Source: JACCUZ01 sp038246575 (lineage in GTDB: Bacteria; Actinomycetota; Actinomycetes; JACCUZ01). Taken from it: DNA of 21,213 nucleotides. Positions 21,175 to 21,213 of this stretch are shown in pieces. Each line of letters opens with the position of its first letter. The stretch's first letter is position 1. The notes below the pieces were generated by a model. It had not been told where the DNA came from. It was given only the letters and a program-made list of their open reading frames with translations, and did no database searches. The stretch lies in the NCBI GenBank assembly GCA_038246575.1, contig JBBRVU010000059.1, positions 1-21,213 of the forward strand. Direction: 5' to 3'. A program made the position numbers and the translations under genes.

Positions 21175-21213
21175 TCACCCGAAGGGCAGCCAGTCAGGGA
21201 CGCCCTGGATGGC
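21175..21213 (-). CDS. Possible C-terminal end of another minus-strand gene (partial)
   Basis: From the right edge the minus strand reads AIQGVPDWLPFG and then TGA at 21177-21175. The codons are GC-rich at third positions, as in real genes here. Twelve codons are too few to identify a protein or to exclude chance. Confidence 0.25.
   Translation of the reverse strand, partial: AIQGVPDWLPFG

Noticed and set aside
1..21213. CRISPR arrays, phage genes, replication origin
   Set aside because: I saw no regularly spaced direct repeats, no phage structural or integrase genes, and no DnaA-box cluster in the window.

Overview
The window is chromosomal DNA from a high-GC Gram-positive actinobacterium. 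The evidence is the strong G/C bias at third codon positions, many GTG starts, and a gene order that is well conserved across Actinobacteria (thrS, HIT, pgsA, patA-like, pimA-like, pdxS, pdxT, yebC, ruvC, ruvA, ruvB, yajC, secD, secF, apt). The phosphatidylinositol-mannoside genes also point to this phylum. I cannot name the genus from sequence alone.

Layout, left to right. (1) 1-145 is the end of an IS481-type insertion sequence, inserted at a CTAG that overlaps the apt stop codon. (2) 147-6509, all minus strand: ruvC-ruvA-ruvB, then yajC-secD-secF-apt. These genes are tightly packed and mostly coupled by stop/start overlaps. A LexA-type SOS palindrome lies upstream of ruvC. (3) 6690-7590, plus strand: a small regulator-plus-Clp-N module. 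Its likely leaderless promoter is covered by two related palindromes. (4) 7591-7772: a convergent gap with a perfect 19-bp hairpin and a purine-rich tandem repeat. (5) 7773-14447, minus strand: pgsA, patA-like acyltransferase, pimA-like mannosyltransferase, a LemA-like membrane protein, a DUF3048 lipoprotein, pdxS, pdxT and yebC, again chained by overlaps. (6) 14588-17784: an accessory block between pgsA and HIT, holding a divergent EF-G2-like gene, a Doc/RHH toxin-antitoxin pair and a DCC-family thiol oxidoreductase. (7) 17777-20276: HIT hydrolase and thrS. (8) 20434-21152: a MOSC-domain protein and tRNA-Val(CAC), followed by what may be the last codons of another minus-strand gene at the right edge.

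How the genes work together. RuvABC process Holliday junctions, and SOS control of that operon fits the LexA-type box. YajC-SecD-SecF are the auxiliary half of the Sec translocon. PgsA makes the phosphatidylinositol precursor; PimA-like and PatA-like proteins mannosylate and acylate it on the inner leaflet. PdxS/PdxT form pyridoxal-5'-phosphate synthase. ThrRS and HIT are a common pair, since aminoacyl-tRNA synthetases make the Ap4A-type nucleotides that HIT enzymes can degrade.

Most of the window is conserved housekeeping sequence. The least explained parts are the twin-palindrome Clp-N module, the hairpin over the transposase ribosome-binding site, the three-armed repeat near 7670, and the accessory block between pgsA and HIT. 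I did not find a clearly new multi-gene system. The twin-palindrome regulator/Clp-N module is the best candidate for one.
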